DNA of 64,000 bases from Hyphomicrobiales bacterium (GCA_900473915.1 UCNG01000005.1:153408-217407), one strand, 5' to 3'; positions 1-8,420 are shown, numbered from the stretch's first letter. The notes: a model not told the origin generated them from the sequence alone. Numbers and translations are program-made.

Positions 1-1
1 A

Positions 2-340
2 CACGTCAGCGACTGGCAATATCTCAACCTCAATTATGTCACCAAGGCGCGGATCGACCAGGACCTCTGCATCAAATGCGGCCGTTGCCATATTGCCTGC
101 GAGGACACCTCGCATCAGGCGATCACCAATCTGGTCAATGGCGCGCGCCACTTCGAGGTGATCGATGAGGAATGCGTTGGCTGCAATCTCTGCGTCAATG
201 TCTGCCCGGTCGAGGACTGCATCACCATGGAGCAGATCGGCGGTTTCGATCCGCGCACCAAGGAGCCGATCCCGGCGCAATATGCCAACTGGACGACCCA
301 TCCCAATAACCCGATGGCCGTCAAGGAAGCTGCTGAATAA
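2..340 (+). CDS. preA: Dihydropyrimidine dehydrogenase subunit PreA, C-terminal part (partial)
   Basis: The 5' part lies outside the window; the visible 112 codons are the C-terminal ferredoxin domain. Two consecutive 4Fe-4S motifs are seen: CIKCGRCHIAC (visible residues about 23-33) and CVGCNLCVNVCP (about 58-69). In the PreT/PreA family PreA carries the FMN site and pyrimidine-reducing activity, converting uracil or thymine to the dihydro form with NAD(P)H passed through these clusters. The assignment to PreA rather than another ferredoxin rests on the C-terminal sequence and on the dihydropyrimidinase, amidohydrolase and RutR genes from 8.8 kb onward. The gene ends 6 bases before a clear terminator and faces the end of a sugar ABC transporter operon. 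Confidence 0.85.
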   Translation, partial: HVSDWQYLNLNYVTKARIDQDLCIKCGRCHIACEDTSHQAITNLVNGARHFEVIDEECVGCNLCVNVCPVEDCITMEQIGGFDPRTKEPIPAQYANWTTHPNNPMAVKEAAE

Positions 341-345
341 ACAGA

Positions 346-372
346 AACGCCGGGGCAGCCCGGCGTTTTTTT
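346..372 (+). terminator. Rho-independent terminator of preA
   Basis: A perfect 9-bp stem (AACGCCGGG / CCCGGCGTT) with a GCAG loop is followed by five T. The T-tract overlaps the stop codon of the convergent ABC ATPase gene at 371, so the two transcription units are packed end to end. Confidence 0.85.
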
Positions 373-1429
373 ATGCGCTGATGCGTTTACCGTTTTCCGG
401 CTCGAACACATGGCTTGTCGCCGGATTAACCGCAACCGGCAGCACGTCGCCTGGGCGCACGGTCAGACGCTCACGGAACAGGCAGGTGAGCGGCTGATCG
501 CCGAGCTTGCCCATGACCATGATTTCCGAGCCGGTCGGCTCCACGATTTCAACCGTGACCGGAACGCCGCCTTCGGCAATTTTCAGATGTTCCGGGCGCG
601 CACCATAAACGGCCTTGCCCGACAGATTTGCATAATCACCCTGCGGCAGCGGCAAGCGGAAACCGCCATCGGCCACGAAAGCCCCCTCCTCGATCTTACC
701 GTTGATAAAATTCATCGACGGAGATCCGATAAAGCCCGCAACGAACATATTGGCCGGATGATCGTAGAGATCGAGCGGCGCGCCGATCTGCTCTACCAGA
801 CCATCGCGCATGACGACGATCTTGTCGGCCATGGTCATGGCTTCAATCTGGTCGTGGGTGACGTAGATGGTCGTGGTTTTGAGACGCTGGTGCAGCCCCT
901 TGATTTCACTGCGCATCTGCACGCGCAGCTTGGCGTCGAGATTGGATAGCGGCTCATCGAACAGGAACACCTGCGGATCGCGCACGATGGCGCGGCCCAT
1001 GGCGACGCGCTGGCGCTGACCGCCGGACAACTGGCGCGGATAGCGGTCGAGCAGCTTGTTGAGGCCGAGAATTTCGGCGGCGCGCGCGACGCGGCTTTCG
1101 CGCTCCTGCTTCGGCGCGTTTTTCAGCATCAGCGCAAAGCCCATATTGTCGGCCACCGTCATATGCGGATAGAGCGCATAATTCTGGAACACCATGGCAA
1201 TGTCGCGTTCCTTGGCGCGCAGATCGTTGACCACGCGCGGGCCGATGGCAATCTCGCCGCCGCTAATATCCTCAAGCCCCGCGATCATGCGCAGAAGCGT
1301 GGACTTGCCGCAGCCGGAAGGGCCGACCAGCACGACGAATTCACCGTCTTCTATATTGACCGACACACCGCGCAGAACGCTGACATTGCCATATTTCTTG
1401 ATTGCATTGCGGATGGATACGGATGCCAT
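371..1429 (-). CDS. Sugar ABC transporter ATP-binding protein (MalK/UgpC type)
   Basis: Cytoplasmic ATPase of a CUT1-type sugar importer. Visible motifs: Walker A GPSGCGKST (residues 36-44), Q-loop near FQNYALYPHMTV, signature LSGGQRQRV, Walker B VFLFDEPLSNLDA, then a C-terminal TOBE/OB regulatory region typical of MalK and UgpC; the 352-residue length fits. The ATG at 1429 is preceded by GAGATCAAG and leaves 13 bases after the upstream permease stop; an in-frame ATG at 1456 would overlap that stop and is less likely. It is the last gene of the minus-strand operon that supplies the binding protein and two permeases. The transported sugar cannot be read from the sequence. Confidence 0.9.
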   Translation of the reverse strand: MASVSIRNAIKKYGNVSVLRGVSVNIEDGEFVVLVGPSGCGKSTLLRMIAGLEDISGGEIAIGPRVVNDLRAKERDIAMVFQNYALYPHMTVADNMGFALMLKNAPKQERESRVARAAEILGLNKLLDRYPRQLSGGQRQRVAMGRAIVRDPQVFLFDEPLSNLDAKLRVQMRSEIKGLHQRLKTTTIYVTHDQIEAMTMADKIVVMRDGLVEQIGAPLDLYDHPANMFVAGFIGSPSMNFINGKIEEGAFVADGGFRLPLPQGDYANLSGKAVYGARPEHLKIAEGGVPVTVEIVEPTGSEIMVMGKLGDQPLTCLFRERLTVRPGDVLPVAVNPATSHVFEPENGKRISA

Positions 1430-1442
1430 CTTGATCTCAATT

Positions 1443-2261
1443 CTATTTAACGGCACCCGCTGTCAGACCGGCGACGATCTGGCGCTGTGCGAAGACGGTG
1501 AGAAGGAGAACCGGCAGCGTGACCACCAAGGCTGCGGCGGCAAGCGGGCCCCAGCTGACCTGCTCGAAGGACAGCATGTTATAGACCGCGACCGGCAGGG
1601 TGCGTGTCTCGCGGCTTGCGAGAACGATGCCGAAAACGAAATTGTTCCACGAGAAGATCACCGCAAGGATGAGCGACACCACAATGCCGGGCTTGGCGAT
1701 GGGCAGCGCCACCTTCATGAAGATCTGCCATGAAGACGCGCCGTCGATCATGGCCGCTTCTTCCAGTTCCATCGGCGTCGTCTCGAAATAGCCGATCATG
1801 ATCCAGATCACGATGGGCACGGTGACGACCAGATGGATGATGATCTGCGGCCAGAGCGTGCCGAGCAGGCCCAGCGTCTGGAACAGCAGGAATAGCGGGA
1901 TCAGATAGGAAAGGCCCGGCGTCATGCGCGCAATCATGATGACAATGGCCGATTTATGCGCCTTGAGCCGCGCAATGCCGTAGCCTGCGGGCACGCCTAC
2001 CAGAAGCGCCAGCAGCGTCGCCATGCCGGTGACGAGAATGCTGTTCCAGAAATAGAGCAGGAAATCATTGGCCTCGAAAATTTGGGCATAGTTCGACCAG
2101 GCAAAACGCTCCGGAATCAGGATCGGCGGATAAGCGCCGTTATCGATTTCATATTTCAGCGAAAGCGACAGCATCCACACGAAAAACAGGATGGCGGGCG
2201 ACACGATGACAAAGACAAGCAGCGCCGTGCCGAGCTTGGAAAGAATGGATTTGCGCGCCAT
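1443..2261 (-). CDS. Sugar ABC transporter permease (MalG-like)
   Basis: Inner-membrane permease of the CUT1 family, 272 residues with about six hydrophobic segments, the first near residues 10-35. The cytoplasmic EAA loop is visible as EEAAMIDGASSWQIFMKVAL (around residue 165), the site that docks on the ATPase. It follows the MalF-like permease gene by 9 bases and precedes the ATPase gene by 13, consistent with one transcript. It would pair with the 303-residue permease to form the channel. Family is clear; substrate is unknown. Confidence 0.9.
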   Translation of the reverse strand: MARKSILSKLGTALLVFVIVSPAILFFVWMLSLSLKYEIDNGAYPPILIPERFAWSNYAQIFEANDFLLYFWNSILVTGMATLLALLVGVPAGYGIARLKAHKSAIVIMIARMTPGLSYLIPLFLLFQTLGLLGTLWPQIIIHLVVTVPIVIWIMIGYFETTPMELEEAAMIDGASSWQIFMKVALPIAKPGIVVSLILAVIFSWNNFVFGIVLASRETRTLPVAVYNMLSFEQVSWGPLAAAALVVTLPVLLLTVFAQRQIVAGLTAGAVK

Positions 2262-2270
2262 GGCCGTTCC

Positions 2271-3182
2271 TCAGGCGTTCCAGGCCGTCCGCTGGCGCAG
2301 CGCCAGCAGGATCAGCGACATGGCGATGATGACAACGAAGAAGACTACGGCAATCGCCGAAGCATAGCCAATGTCATAATAGGAGAACGCCACATTGTAG
2401 AGATAGATATTGATGGTTTCCGATGCCGTGCCCGGCCCGCCCTGCGTCATCGCATAAATGATATCGAAGCTTTTCAGCGCATCGATGGAACGGATAATAA
2501 CGGCCAGCATGATGAAGGGCAGGATCATCGGCAGCGTGATATAGCGGAATTTCTGCCAGCCATTAGCACCGTCAATTTCAGCGCTTTCAAACGGATCACG
2601 GGGCATCGAGGCAAGGCCGCCCAGCACGATCAGCATGACGAGCGGCGTCCATTGCCAGGTTTCGACCGCGACCAGCGACGGAATGACCGTATTCTGGTTG
2701 AAAATCCATTCCTGCGGGCCGATGCCGATGAGCGACAGCAGATAGTTCAGCACACCGAGCTGCGGGTGAAACATCATGGTCCAGACCAGCGCAACCGCGA
2801 CGGGCGTTGCCATCATCGGCATGACGAAAATGCCACGCAGCAGTCCGCGCATCGGCAGCTTGCTGTCAAAAACCAGCGCCGCGAGCGTGCCCAGGATCAT
2901 GGGCGCGACAACGGAGAGGATGGTATAGACAAGCGTGTGCCCCATGGAGTCCCAGAAGCGGGCGTCGGTGGCAAGGCGCAGATAATTGTCGAAACCGACA
3001 AAACTGATGCCGCCGCCAAGCTGCCACTGATTGGCGCTCATCCAGAGCGTGAACAGCCACGGGAAGACGATCACCGCCCCGACGGTGATCAAGGCGGGAA
3101 GCACAAAAGGCCAGTAGCTCGGCCGCAGCCGGCTTTTAGCGACGGCTTTCTGCCTGGTTCCTGTCGGGGCGGCAGAGGTCAT
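2271..3182 (-). CDS. Sugar ABC transporter permease (MalF-like)
   Basis: Permease of 303 residues with about six membrane segments, the first around residues 28-48 after a positively charged cytoplasmic N-terminus. The EAA loop reads ESAEIDGANGWQKFRYITLP (around residue 200). The start codon overlaps the stop of the binding-protein gene in an ATGA arrangement (3179-3182), implying translational coupling. It is the first of the two permeases of this importer. Confidence 0.9.
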   Translation of the reverse strand: MTSAAPTGTRQKAVAKSRLRPSYWPFVLPALITVGAVIVFPWLFTLWMSANQWQLGGGISFVGFDNYLRLATDARFWDSMGHTLVYTILSVVAPMILGTLAALVFDSKLPMRGLLRGIFVMPMMATPVAVALVWTMMFHPQLGVLNYLLSLIGIGPQEWIFNQNTVIPSLVAVETWQWTPLVMLIVLGGLASMPRDPFESAEIDGANGWQKFRYITLPMILPFIMLAVIIRSIDALKSFDIIYAMTQGGPGTASETINIYLYNVAFSYYDIGYASAIAVVFFVVIIAMSLILLALRQRTAWNA

Positions 3183-4513
3183 TTTCCTTCGCTCCTTGCG
3201 AGGACGGGACGGAATTCTTCCGTCGCGCGCTTCATTTCAGCTTCCGCTTCCGCGCCGTTCAGAAGATTGGTGAGGCCGACGCCCATGATGTCGCGGAATT
3301 CCGTGACCGGCACGATAACCGGCAGGCAGAGCTGGCTGACGGGCGCTGATTTCGACAGGGCTTCGACCCAGCCTTCGGGCATGGTGACGCCCTTACGCAC
3401 CGCCTCATCATCGATGATCGATTTGCGGAACGGAACGCCGGAGCCTGTCTGCAAGAGGCGCGCGCCCATCTCCTTGGAAATGGCCCATTGGCAGTAGAGA
3501 TAGGCCGCTTCCTTCTTGGTGGAGGCTTCCGCCACGCCGATGCCGTCGCCGGTCGTTGGTGCGGCCTGCGCCTTCGGGCCAGCGGGCATGACGCCATAGC
3601 CGACCTTGCCGACCACGCGCGACTTGTTCGGATCTTCCAGCGGCGGCGCAAAGCCGATGCCGTCCAGCCACATGCCGACCTTGCCTTGCAGGAAGCTCGA
3701 CTGGCATTCCGCCCAGTTGAAACCCGCCACGCCGGGAGGTGCTGCCTTGGTCATCAGGCGCTGATAGAGTTTCGCCGCCTCGATGGCTTCCGCCGAATCC
3801 GTTTTCAGATTGCCCGCCGCATCGACCGCTTCTTGACCGTAACCGAGCATGAGGCTGGTCCAGACCGGAACATTGGCGTTCTTCATGCCGCGCGCCACGA
3901 AACCATAGGTGTTTGTGGACGGGTCGGTCAGCGCCTCGGCAGCAGCGACCAGTTCCTCGAAGGTCTTGGGATATTCGATGCCCTTGGCGGCAAAAAGCTC
4001 CTTGTTCCAGTAGATGATCCAGTAATCGACCGAGAAGGGCAGCGCCCCGAAACGGCCATTGGCATCCTTGGCGAAAGCGAGACCGGCGCTTGCGAAATCG
4101 CTCTCGGTCAGGCTCGCATCGGTCAGCGCCGGGTCTTTCAGGAATGGATTGAGATCGGCAAGCCAGCCGCCTTTCTCAAACTGCCGCTTCTGCACGTGAT
4201 AGCTGATATGGATGACGTCGAAGCTCGGACGGCCCGAGGTAAGCTCGATCACCGCCTTCTGGCGCTGCTGCTGTTCCGGCGTCTGTTCGGAACGCACCTT
4301 GATGCCGGTCAGTTCCTCAAATTCCTTCTGGTATTTCTGAAGGATTTCGCCACGCGGGCTCTTGATGAGGTTCACTTCCAGCGTCGTGCCGGCATATTTC
4401 TTCCAGTCAACGGATGACTGCGCGAAAGACGGGGCGATCCCCGTCATGCCCGATGCGGCCAGGGCCGCCGAGCCCGCCAGAAACTGGCGTCGTGTTGGAT
4501 GCAGTAATTTCAT
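3179..4513 (-). CDS. Sugar ABC transporter substrate-binding protein (family 1, Tat signal)
   Basis: Periplasmic binding protein of 444 residues from the extracellular solute-binding family 1 (maltose-binding-like). The N-terminus carries a twin-arginine signal, TRRQFLAGSAA (residues 7-17), followed by a hydrophobic stretch and a likely cleavage after PSFAQ (about residue 32), so export is probably through Tat. A good ribosome site (GGGAGGAACGAA) precedes the ATG. The downstream permease gene overlaps its stop codon. The gene lies 63 bases downstream of the GntR regulator on the same strand, with a hairpin between them. Confidence 0.9.
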   Translation of the reverse strand: MKLLHPTRRQFLAGSAALAASGMTGIAPSFAQSSVDWKKYAGTTLEVNLIKSPRGEILQKYQKEFEELTGIKVRSEQTPEQQQRQKAVIELTSGRPSFDVIHISYHVQKRQFEKGGWLADLNPFLKDPALTDASLTESDFASAGLAFAKDANGRFGALPFSVDYWIIYWNKELFAAKGIEYPKTFEELVAAAEALTDPSTNTYGFVARGMKNANVPVWTSLMLGYGQEAVDAAGNLKTDSAEAIEAAKLYQRLMTKAAPPGVAGFNWAECQSSFLQGKVGMWLDGIGFAPPLEDPNKSRVVGKVGYGVMPAGPKAQAAPTTGDGIGVAEASTKKEAAYLYCQWAISKEMGARLLQTGSGVPFRKSIIDDEAVRKGVTMPEGWVEALSKSAPVSQLCLPVIVPVTEFRDIMGVGLTNLLNGAEAEAEMKRATEEFRPVLARSEGK

Positions 4514-4533
4514 TTCGTTCCTCCCTTTTCTCG

Positions 4534-4560
4534 CGGCACGACAACTCCCTTGTCATGCCG
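4534..4560 (-). promoter_or_regulatory. Hairpin / operator-like inverted repeat between GntR and binding-protein genes
   Basis: Arms CGGCACGACAA and TTGTCATGCCG flank a 5-base CTCCC centre with one mismatch. No T-tract follows on the minus strand, so it is not a standard terminator. The GACAA...TTGTC core could be a regulator site or an RNA structure that sets the level of the binding-protein mRNA. Confidence 0.4.
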
Positions 4561-4576
4561 TTGATTTAAGCCCCGT

Positions 4577-5245
4577 CTATATCTGCAAAGCCAGCTTGCG
4601 TGCATTGTCGATATGGATCGCAATGGCCTCCATAGCGGTCTGCGGATTGCGGGTTTCAATCGCCGCCAGCACCGCCAGATGCTCCTGCATGACCGGAATG
4701 ACGCGCCCCGTAATGCGAAACCGTTCCTGATTGATCAGTCGCATCTTGATCGTATTGGTCTGGTATGCACGCCAGATAATCTCGTTGCCGAGCGACCCGA
4801 CGATCGTATCATGCAGGTTCCAATCGATGTTCTGCGCCTGCTGTTCCAGTTCCGGCGTCTCGCCTTCGCTCATTGCGCGTTGGAGCGTCTCCTCATGCTC
4901 GGCGCGCAAGGAACGCAGCAAGTCATCCGATGCCGACTGGCAGAAGATGGCCACCGATTCCTTTTCGATGAAAAGGCGAAACTGAAACGCCTCGCGGATG
5001 AGATTGAGATCGATATGGGCGATCTGAAGCCCGCGCTGCGGCACGGTCTTGATCAGCCCTTCCGCTTCAAGGCGGGGGATGAGTTCGCGGATCGCGCCCA
5101 GCGGCAGGCCCGTCATGGTGACGAGCTGGCGCTGCGAAACAAACTGGCCCGGATGAAAATCACGCGCCAGCAAATGCCGGGTGAAGCTTTGATAAGCCTT
5201 GTCCCGCAATTTTACCGGTTCGCCGTGATCTTCCGCCAAATCCAT
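4577..5245 (-). CDS. GntR-family transcriptional regulator (FadR subfamily, FCD domain)
   Basis: DNA-binding regulator of 222 residues. Residues about 10-70 form the winged helix (visible SQRQLVTMTGLPLGAIREL and AEGLIKTVPQRG), residues about 80-215 the all-helical FCD ligand domain with the histidine-bearing segments DWNLHDTIVG, MQEHLAVLAA and AIAIHIDNA expected to bind a metal and an acidic ligand. It sits inside the sugar operon between the DapA-type lyase and the binding-protein gene, so it probably controls this operon in response to a sugar acid. The ATG abuts AAGGGG directly; a TTG two codons downstream (5239) has better ribosome-site spacing and may be the true start. Confidence 0.88.
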   Translation of the reverse strand: MDLAEDHGEPVKLRDKAYQSFTRHLLARDFHPGQFVSQRQLVTMTGLPLGAIRELIPRLEAEGLIKTVPQRGLQIAHIDLNLIREAFQFRLFIEKESVAIFCQSASDDLLRSLRAEHEETLQRAMSEGETPELEQQAQNIDWNLHDTIVGSLGNEIIWRAYQTNTIKMRLINQERFRITGRVIPVMQEHLAVLAAIETRNPQTAMEAIAIHIDNARKLALQI

Positions 5246-5279
5246 CCCCTTTTAAAGACTCACAGAGCTTATGACGCGC

Positions 5280-6182
5280 TCAGGCGGCTTTTGCCAGATG
5301 CAATTGATCGAATACACGACCGATTGCTTCGAAATCCGCGTCGTTGAGCGCGAGCAGCGGCGCACGCACGCGACGCCATTCGGGGTCGCGCATATGGCGC
5401 GCCACCAGCGCCTTTACCGCAGGCGTCACCGGATAGTTCAGCAATTGCTGGACGGCACCAACCAGTTCGGGATCGTCCTGTCCCTCATTGATCATGCGCA
5501 GCAGGCGATCGGGAAACAGGTTGGCCATGCCGGAAATCGCACCCTGCCCGCCAAGGCGGACGCCTGCGGCCAGATCGCGCTCGTCACCGATAAGGATCGC
5601 AATGTCCTTATGCGCCGCCAGAAGCTTTTCCGTATAGGCCCAATTGCCCGATGAATCCTTGACGCCCGCAATGACCGAACCGAAGGCCGCACGCAGACGG
5701 CCGATCAGATCGATGGAGAGTTCGACCGCCGTAACAGAGGGAATATTATAAAGGATGATGCCCCGCGCATCGCCGCCGAGACCGGTCAAAACTGCGGAAA
5801 ACCAGTTGAAAAGCCCATCGTCGGAGAGGTTTTTGAAATAGGATGGCGGCGCCAGAAGAATGGCCTTGCAGCCGCGGCGCAAGGCATCCCCTGCCTGCAA
5901 GACCGCATCGCCAATCGCATTCTGCATGACACCGACGACAATGCGCGATGCCGGAAAACCGCCTGCAACAAATGCATCGAGAAGGGCGGCGCGCTCGGCA
6001 TCGGCAATCGATGAGCCCTCGCCCGTCGTGCCGAAAAGCGTGACGCTTGAGCAGCCATTATCGAGCCGTGCGCGGGCATGCGCCAATGCACGCGCAACGT
6101 CGATCTTGCCATCCGCATCGAATGGCGTCGTCAGGGCGGCGGAAAGCCCAAAGCGTTCCTGACCGGAATGATTATGTGCCAA
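5280..6182 (-). CDS. DapA-family (class I aldolase/lyase) protein
   Basis: A (beta/alpha)8 Schiff-base lyase of about 300 residues in the DHDPS/N-acetylneuraminate lyase/KDG aldolase family. Visible: the GTTGEG pyruvate-binding motif in LFGTTGEGSS, the catalytic tyrosine in ILYNIPSVT and the Schiff-base lysine in VIAGVKDSSGN. Its neighbours (PfkB kinase, aldo/keto reductase, sugar importer, GntR/FCD regulator) argue for a 2-keto-3-deoxy sugar acid aldolase or dehydratase rather than lysine synthesis. I place the start at TTG 6182 because GGAGGAG lies 6 bases upstream; the in-frame ATG at 6221 has no such site and touches a palindrome. Confidence 0.85.
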   Translation of the reverse strand: MAHNHSGQERFGLSAALTTPFDADGKIDVARALAHARARLDNGCSSVTLFGTTGEGSSIADAERAALLDAFVAGGFPASRIVVGVMQNAIGDAVLQAGDALRRGCKAILLAPPSYFKNLSDDGLFNWFSAVLTGLGGDARGIILYNIPSVTAVELSIDLIGRLRAAFGSVIAGVKDSSGNWAYTEKLLAAHKDIAILIGDERDLAAGVRLGGQGAISGMANLFPDRLLRMINEGQDDPELVGAVQQLLNYPVTPAVKALVARHMRDPEWRRVRAPLLALNDADFEAIGRVFDQLHLAKAA

Positions 6183-6221
6183 AACTGGCTCCTCCCAAAT
6201 TTGAACTTTAAGTTTGCACAT

Positions 6222-6235
6222 ACTAACATGTTAGT
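6222..6235. promoter_or_regulatory. Perfect 14-bp palindrome, candidate operator of the GntR regulator
   Basis: ACTAACATGTTAGT is a perfect palindrome 40 bases upstream of the TTG start of the DapA-type gene, in the 146-bp gap after the kinase gene. Size and symmetry suit a GntR-family dimer, and the FadR-type regulator is encoded two genes downstream. The match of site to regulator is inference. Confidence 0.55.
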
Positions 6236-6328
6236 AAAGAGTCAATTCGTGTTCAGCGCGTATTCTTATAAAACGGGCATGGTGTTTCACGCTGGCTGAG
6301 GATGAGGGAACGCTCTGCAGCAATCAGC

Positions 6329-7249
6329 TTATCGGGCTGGGACGACACCCGTTTCGATAAAGGAAAGGACTTCCTTTCGGCTCGGCGAACCGGCCCGCCC
6401 GCCGAAACGTGCGCATTTGATGGCGGCTGCGGCGCTGGCAAAGCGGATGATCTCGGCGATATCCCTGCCTTCCACCAGACCATGCGCGAAAGCCCCATGG
6501 AAGACATCGCCTGCCGCCAGCGTATCCACTGCATCCACCCTGAAACCGGGCATATGCGAAACCGGCTCGCCAGCGCCTTCCGCCCAGTAGCAGCCTTCCG
6601 CCCCAGCGGTGACCGCGGTGAATACATCATAGCGACGGCTCAGGATCCGGACGCACTCGCGCAAATCCGTCGCGCCCGCGACGCTGATTGCAGCGGGTTC
6701 CGATGCAACGATATGGGTTGCAAGCGGCAGCAGCGTTTCCAGCAGTTCGACGGGCGCGGTATCGGCATCCAATATGGCCGGAATACCCGCTTCGCGTGCG
6801 GCACGCAGTGCGGTTTCAGCCGCCCACGGCCAGCGAACATCGACCATCACGGCAGCATAGGCTCCCGCTGCAATCGGCGGCGCCACATCAGACGGGCTTG
6901 CGAGCCTGCGATCATAAAAAGGCACGATGATGCGTTCGCCGCCCGCATCGACGAGGATCGACGAAAATGCGGTGCGTGCGCCTTCCAGCCGCCGGATATA
7001 GGCACAATCGATACCTTCGGCTTCCAGCTCCGCGACGGCGCGATCACCCACCGGGTCAATCCCCGCAGAAGCCCAAAGCGCCACATCGCCGCCAAGCCGG
7101 GCAATAGCCGCGGCTGCGCTCGAAGCCATGCCTGCTGCGATTTCCACGGCCTCGCGCGGCAGATATTTGCCCGCCGCTTGAGGGAGCGCATCAAGGCGCA
7201 AGATGGTGTCCATGGTGAGGGCACCGACGCAGAGAACTCTGGAGGTCAT
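6329..7249 (-). CDS. PfkB-family carbohydrate kinase
   Basis: Cytoplasmic sugar kinase of 306 residues. The ribokinase fold is supported by the N-terminal substrate region (CVGALTMDTILRLDALP, then AAGMASSAAAAIARLGG) and the C-terminal signature VDTLAAGDVFHGAFAHG, where D248 is the predicted catalytic base in the AGD anion hole. The DTLAAGD variant resembles sulfofructose kinase YihV and relatives more than classic ribokinase, but no other sulfoglycolytic gene is nearby, so the substrate is left open. The start lies 2 bases after the aldo/keto reductase stop, so the two are co-transcribed. The kinase may phosphorylate a keto sugar before cleavage by the DapA-type lyase. Confidence 0.87.
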   Translation of the reverse strand: MTSRVLCVGALTMDTILRLDALPQAAGKYLPREAVEIAAGMASSAAAAIARLGGDVALWASAGIDPVGDRAVAELEAEGIDCAYIRRLEGARTAFSSILVDAGGERIIVPFYDRRLASPSDVAPPIAAGAYAAVMVDVRWPWAAETALRAAREAGIPAILDADTAPVELLETLLPLATHIVASEPAAISVAGATDLRECVRILSRRYDVFTAVTAGAEGCYWAEGAGEPVSHMPGFRVDAVDTLAAGDVFHGAFAHGLVEGRDIAEIIRFASAAAAIKCARFGGRAGSPSRKEVLSFIETGVVPAR

Positions 7250-7251
7250 GG

Positions 7252-8280
7252 TTACGAAATAAGACCTTCAGAACGCAATTTCGTCCAGAATTCATCCGGG
7301 ATCGACTGCTCGAACCAGACTACATTCTGCCTGATCTGCTCCGGCGAGCGGACACCGATCAGAATGGAGCTGACGGCCTCATGTCTCATCGGGAACTGCA
7401 TGGCGGCAGCGGCAAGCGGAACATGATACTCGTCGCAAATATCATGCAGGCGATTGGTGCGCGCAACGATTTCGGCAGGCGCGTCGGCATAGTCGAACTT
7501 CTGCTCGCCGCCGCGCGGCGCGGCCAGAATCCCCGAATTGAAAACACCGGCGATGACCAGCGCCATGCCGCGCTTCTGCGCCAATGGCAGGAATTCCTTT
7601 TCCGACACCTGATCAAGCAGCGAATAGCGGCCGGCCAGAAGCGAGCAATCGAGATCAGCTTCTTCCAGCGCATCGCGAATGACCTGCCATTCGTTCACGC
7701 CGAGACCGAAACCCTTGATGTTTCCCGCATCGCGCAATTCGGCCAGCGCCCGAAATCCGCCGCCTCTGGTCAGCGCGTTCCAGTGATGCTCGTGCCTTTC
7801 GGCATGGGTCACGCGGCCAATGTCGTGGACGTAAAGCAGGTCGATTTCAGGAAAGCCGAGACGCTGCTGGCTGTCATCGAAACTGCGCATGATGCCGTCA
7901 TAGCTGTAATCGAAAACCTCACGAAAATTGAGGCCATTGTGCCAGCCGGAATCGAACGGATTTTTCGGCAGCGGCGGCGGCAAGGTACGGCCAGCACGCT
8001 CATTGGCCATCAGGCGCCCAACCTTGGTTGAAACAACGGCGCGCTCGCTCTTTTCACGCAGCATATCGCCGAGAAGATGCTCGCTGCGACCGTAGCCATA
8101 CATCGGCGCGCTGTCGTAATAACGGATGCCGCTATCCCAGCCAGCTTCCAGCAAAGCGTCGGCGTCAGCGCGGGAAACAGGCGCATATAGCCCACCCAAC
8201 GGCGCGGTTCCCAGACCAAGCGCGGTTACGGTCAAGCCGGTACGGCCAAGCGTTCGCTTTTCGGATGCCCTCAATTGCAT
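7252..8280 (-). CDS. Aldo/keto reductase, D-threo-aldose (L-fucose) 1-dehydrogenase-like
   Basis: NAD(P)-dependent oxidoreductase of 342 residues. AKR features are visible: the N-terminal RTLGRTGLTVTALGLGTAPLG, the catalytic Asp and Tyr in YYDSAPMYGYGRSEHLLG, the Lys in VVSTKVGRL and the His in LLYVHDIG. Sequence and length match AKRs annotated as D-threo-aldose 1-dehydrogenase, which oxidise L-fucose or related sugars to the 1,5-lactone. I use the ATG at 8280, preceded by GGAGGAG with correct spacing, over the upstream ATG at 8358. It is first gene of the sugar operon. Because the fucose cluster at 32.5-37.6 kb lacks this activity, it might act there too; that link is inference. Confidence 0.83.
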   Translation of the reverse strand: MQLRASEKRTLGRTGLTVTALGLGTAPLGGLYAPVSRADADALLEAGWDSGIRYYDSAPMYGYGRSEHLLGDMLREKSERAVVSTKVGRLMANERAGRTLPPPLPKNPFDSGWHNGLNFREVFDYSYDGIMRSFDDSQQRLGFPEIDLLYVHDIGRVTHAERHEHHWNALTRGGGFRALAELRDAGNIKGFGLGVNEWQVIRDALEEADLDCSLLAGRYSLLDQVSEKEFLPLAQKRGMALVIAGVFNSGILAAPRGGEQKFDYADAPAEIVARTNRLHDICDEYHVPLAAAAMQFPMRHEAVSSILIGVRSPEQIRQNVVWFEQSIPDEFWTKLRSEGLIS

Positions 8281-8385
8281 GGATATCTCCTCCGTAGCGG
8301 CGTCCAACACCGCACTCCTCTTTTGGCGATTGATAGAAGCCGGATTGTCGAAGCGCAATTGAAAATATGTGCACCTGCGAACAGA

Positions 8386-8403
8386 TTATTCATGCACGAA
8401 TAA
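8386..8403. promoter_or_regulatory. Inverted repeat upstream of the sugar operon, candidate operator
   Basis: TTATTC and GAATAA arms flank ATGCAC, about 105 bases upstream of the aldo/keto reductase start in an AT-rich stretch. Symmetry and location fit an operator or promoter element; no protein can be assigned to it. Confidence 0.35.
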
Positions 8404-8420
8404 AATTACCGCAACAGCGG

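Noticed and set aside
1956-3497. 513-codon plus-strand frame across the sugar permeases
   Set aside because: Antisense to two permeases and part of the binding protein; composition (His, Arg, Asp rich) is that of a shadow frame.
5280-6182. DapA-type gene as lysine-biosynthetic dapA
   Set aside because: Location inside a sugar importer operon with a kinase and an AKR argues for a sugar-acid lyase; only the family is certain.
6329-7249. PfkB kinase as a sulfofructose kinase
   Set aside because: Motif similarity alone; no sulfoquinovosidase, isomerase, sulfo-aldolase or reductase of that pathway is nearby.
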